Origin: Zoogloea oleivorans | GTDB taxonomy: Bacteria > Pseudomonadota > Gammaproteobacteria > Burkholderiales > Rhodocyclaceae | Direction: 5' to 3' | NCBI RefSeq assembly: GCF_008107625.1 | Contig: NZ_SDKK01000002.1 | Location: 221,756-285,755, forward strand | DNA length: 64,000 bases | Shown: positions 61,832-64,000 of the stretch, in pieces | How the letters are laid out: every line of letters starts with the position of its first letter | Position numbering within the stretch: position 1 is the stretch's first letter | Made by a program: the position numbers and the translations under genes | The notes under the pieces: generated by a model | Database searches by the model: none | Seen by the model: only the letters and a program-made list of their open reading frames with translations | Told to the model about the DNA's origin: nothing

Positions 61832-62137
61832 TCAGTACTCGCTGGGCAACAGCAGCGTCGTGACGCTGCGATCCCATTCGGTGATGATCCAGAGCTTCAG
61901 ATCGGGCGCGACCTGGTAGGACGAGAACAAACGATCTTCGCCGGATTTCAGTGCGGCGTCGTTCTGCTGCCTGTCACCTTCGTCGAGATCGCCCCAATCG
62001 CCGCTGAGATGGCGACGCAGGTACGGAGACGGATTGAGCCGGCCCTGCTGGACCAATGCATCGATGCCGATGGTCATGACTACCTGACCGGGCGAGAAAC
62101 GTGCTTGTGACGCGAGGTTGAGGACTGCGAGTGCCAT
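61832..62137 (-). CDS. Small ICE-core protein of unknown function
   Basis: This protein has 101 residues from ATG 62137, with AAGGAG upstream. It has a soluble composition, with GQVVMTIGIDALVQQG and LKLWIITEWDRSVTTLLLP. The C-terminal segment resembles small plasmid- or ICE-borne proteins that accompany the helicase, but I cannot name it. Confidence 0.75.
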   Translation of the reverse strand: MALAVLNLASQARFSPGQVVMTIGIDALVQQGRLNPSPYLRRHLSGDWGDLDEGDRQQNDAALKSGEDRLFSSYQVAPDLKLWIITEWDRSVTTLLLPSEY

Positions 62138-62238
62138 GGTGGGCTCTCCTTCTGGAAGAAGGGGCCACGGCACCCCATCGGGGCGACATGACCCCGGTGG
62201 GTGGATGAAAGCGACGGCGAACCGTCAGGGAACAGCGA

Positions 62239-63348
62239 TCAGCGGATGGTCAGCACATCTCCCCGTGTCGGGGAACCTGGCGTCATGTCCCAGGCGCGGA
62301 TGACCGGCACGAACTTGTCGGTGAGGATGCGCGTCTCGGCCACGGAGCCGTCGTCGCGTTCGGTGTATTCCGTCTGGAGAGTCTTCTCCTTGTGGGTATC
62401 ACCTTTGACGACGAGCACGCGCCCGGTCCTGGACCTCACCACGCCAGAGATCGCGCCCGCGGCCAGGGCCAGGGCGAGATGCCAATGCGACAAGGCCCGT
62501 GCCGGAGGGCGCAGCGCCTGCTGCGCGGCACCGAGGTGCGTATCGAGTGCCGGCCAGAGCCCTTGCAGCCGGCCGACCTCGTCGGCGAACTGCTCGGGTT
62601 CCATCGTCACGCGATAGAAGTGCTCCGGTTCGGCCGGGCTGATGGGGACCGAGTACGGCAGGAACGGCCATTCCAGCGGCAGTTCCTCGGCTTCGGCGTC
62701 GCCTTGCCCGATCTGTAGCAGCAGACCGCGCGTGGCCTTGACCGAATCCGATGCCTGGTCGCGCTGGCGAACCCTGCGACCGAAGACCACCACCTGCTTG
62801 AACTGCGTCTCCACCGCACGGTAGATGCGCAGATCGGCGAAGTGGCGCGTCAGCCATCCGACCAGTTCGGCATCGAGCACGTAGGACGGCACGATGAAGA
62901 CCAGCACGCCGCCGTACTGCAGCAGCGGCAGCGCACGCTGATAGAACAGCTTCTCCAGCCTGGCCCGACCCTGGCCCTGGTAGCCGATGTTCCCGTTGGC
63001 GTCCTTGCTCAGGTCGCCATAGGGCGGGTTGAGCCACAGCAGGCCAAAGGTCTGGCGCGAGATCAGCGTGTCCATCAGGTCGCCATGGATGCAGCGATCG
63101 ACGAGTCCGCGTGCGTGTGCGGCGCGTTCGTCGTCGTACTCGACGGCGAAAGCCTTGACCTGCTCGCGCCCGAGGGCGTGAGCGACTTCGGCAATCGCCA
63201 CGCCTTCGCCGGCGCAGGGATCGAGAATGCACATCGGCCCGTCAGAAGGGGCCAGCGCAGTGAGCGCTCTTTCGAGCGTGGGCTCGTCCGTGGGGAAATA
63301 CCCGTTCTTAACGAAATTGCGGGCGAGCCGCGGAAACATGAGTGCCAT
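62239..63348 (-). CDS. DNA-methyltransferase-like protein (DUF6094-like)
   Basis: The protein has 369 residues. The SAM-binding motif is DPCAGEG at 43-49, and the catalytic NPPY motif at 107-110 (LLWLNPPYGDLSKD) matches amino-DNA methyltransferases (N6-adenine or N4-cytosine type). The C-terminal half is unlike common restriction methyltransferases. No endonuclease is adjacent, so it may be an orphan methylase that protects the element's DNA on entry. It starts at ATG 63348 with AGGAG upstream. Confidence 0.85.
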   Translation of the reverse strand: MALMFPRLARNFVKNGYFPTDEPTLERALTALAPSDGPMCILDPCAGEGVAIAEVAHALGREQVKAFAVEYDDERAAHARGLVDRCIHGDLMDTLISRQTFGLLWLNPPYGDLSKDANGNIGYQGQGRARLEKLFYQRALPLLQYGGVLVFIVPSYVLDAELVGWLTRHFADLRIYRAVETQFKQVVVFGRRVRQRDQASDSVKATRGLLLQIGQGDAEAEELPLEWPFLPYSVPISPAEPEHFYRVTMEPEQFADEVGRLQGLWPALDTHLGAAQQALRPPARALSHWHLALALAAGAISGVVRSRTGRVLVVKGDTHKEKTLQTEYTERDDGSVAETRILTDKFVPVIRAWDMTPGSPTRGDVLTIR

Positions 63349-63414
63349 GGGATTCTCCTGAAGGCGGGAATGAAGGAAAGCGGACATGCGGGGCATGCCC
63401 GATGGGGAAGCGTC

Positions 63415-64000
63415 TCAAGCCACCGTTTCGAGCGGCAGCGCTGAGACAGGCTCGGGCCGAGGCGTCTCAGCGGCGAGCACCCCACTGCGGATCAAGCCGC
63501 CCAGGGTCTGGGTCAGCACCGGCACGTCGATGGCGAGTCGGTGGCCTTCCAGTGGGCCGAGGGCGAACGGCAGGCGGGTCAGCATCGACTTCGCCTGCAG
63601 CAGCTCCAGCACGAGGTCGCGCCAGTGATCGAGCAGCGGCAGCGGGCAGGTGTCGCGCACCAGCAACCACAGCCGGTCGAGCCGGTGTGTGGAGTCGCGT
63701 GGCAGAAGCGCCAGCGCGCTGGCGTTGGCCTTATCGGGACGCACGCAACGGCGGTCGAACAGCCACACGTTGGAAAGCGAGCCGAACAGCGTGCGCCGGT
63801 AGGCGCGCGCGCTGCGCTTTTCCAGATTCTCGACGTTGCCGACGAAAACCGGGACGCTGCCGCCTTGCTCGGTGATGAGATGGAACTGGTCCAGTCCCTG
63901 TTCATCCCGTCCCAGGGTCAGGCGAGCGAGGAATTCCTGAACCGCGGTGTCGCGCGCCCAGATGGAGAGAAAGACCAGGTTGCCGTTCTCGTTACCGATG
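63415..64000 (-). CDS. ICE-core protein of unknown function, 5' end beyond window
   Basis: A continuous frame of 194 codons runs from the window edge to the stop at 63415. The start is outside the window. It contains a WARDTAVQEFLARLTLG segment and, later, WLFDRRCVRPDKANAS. A GTG at 63768 is only an internal codon. It looks soluble, and I do not recognise the family. Confidence 0.75.
   Translation of the reverse strand, partial: IGNENGNLVFLSIWARDTAVQEFLARLTLGRDEQGLDQFHLITEQGGSVPVFVGNVENLEKRSARAYRRTLFGSLSNVWLFDRRCVRPDKANASALALLPRDSTHRLDRLWLLVRDTCPLPLLDHWRDLVLELLQAKSMLTRLPFALGPLEGHRLAIDVPVLTQTLGGLIRSGVLAAETPRPEPVSALPLETVA

Noticed and set aside
1-64000. CRISPR array, tRNA/rRNA genes, integrase or att repeats
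   Set aside because: I saw no regularly spaced repeats, no tRNA-like cloverleaf and no tyrosine or serine recombinase gene, so the ICE ends lie elsewhere.

Overview
The window is high-GC proteobacterial DNA (probably beta- or gammaproteobacterial). Most of it is the core of an ICEclc/PAGI-2-type integrative and conjugative element (ICE). The diagnostic parts are a MobH-type relaxase, a GI-type (PFL_46xx/47xx family) type IV secretion gene set in its usual order, a PFGI-1-class TraD coupling protein, a PilL-like lipoprotein and the RAQPRD-family protein. No integrase, att site, tRNA or rRNA is visible, so both ends of the element lie outside the window.

Layout. (1) 1-14.5 kb is an accessory cassette on the minus strand. 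A TetR regulator is followed by a DUF2934/DUF6781-like protein, an ABC1/UbiB kinase, a patatin lipase, a degenerate polyprenyl-synthase-like protein and a glycosyltransferase fused to a papain-like domain. Then come an RND adaptor, an RND pump, a TolC-type channel and a second HlyD-type adaptor that runs off the left edge. Many junctions overlap by a few bases, so these genes probably form one long operon for making or exporting an envelope lipid, or for lipid-linked efflux (inference). (2) 14.6-15.25 kb is a scar holding an IS5-type transposase remnant with inverted repeats and a group II intron maturase fragment. (3) 15.3-32.8 kb carries the relaxase, a PrlF/YhaV toxin-antitoxin pair with a clear promoter/operator, and the first block of conjugation genes. 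(4) 33.0-53.1 kb is a second cargo of about 20 kb, placed between the conjugation genes for the PFL_4697-type membrane protein and the RAQPRD protein. (5) 53.2-59.2 kb resumes the conjugation genes. (6) 59.4-64 kb has a SNF2-like helicase, a DNA-methyltransferase-like protein and two unknowns.

The most interesting part is region 4, a compact minus-strand defence operon. In transcription order it encodes an AbrB-like protein, a DUF4007 protein, a 1152-residue P-loop ATPase, a DndC-like PAPS-reductase-fold enzyme, a protein with two GHKL ATPase domains, a receiver-domain protein, and three proteins resembling the phosphorothioation-dependent restriction set DptF, DptG and DptH. The classic dndB, dndD and dndE genes are absent. 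The operon therefore looks like a non-canonical DNA-sulfur modification module joined through a two-component-like pair to a Dpt-type restriction module. An IS of 1590 bp with a 6-bp target duplication has split the GHKL gene. It lies between the modification genes and the restriction genes and may have uncoupled them.

Limits: product names come from motifs, gene order and lengths recognised by eye. No database search was run.
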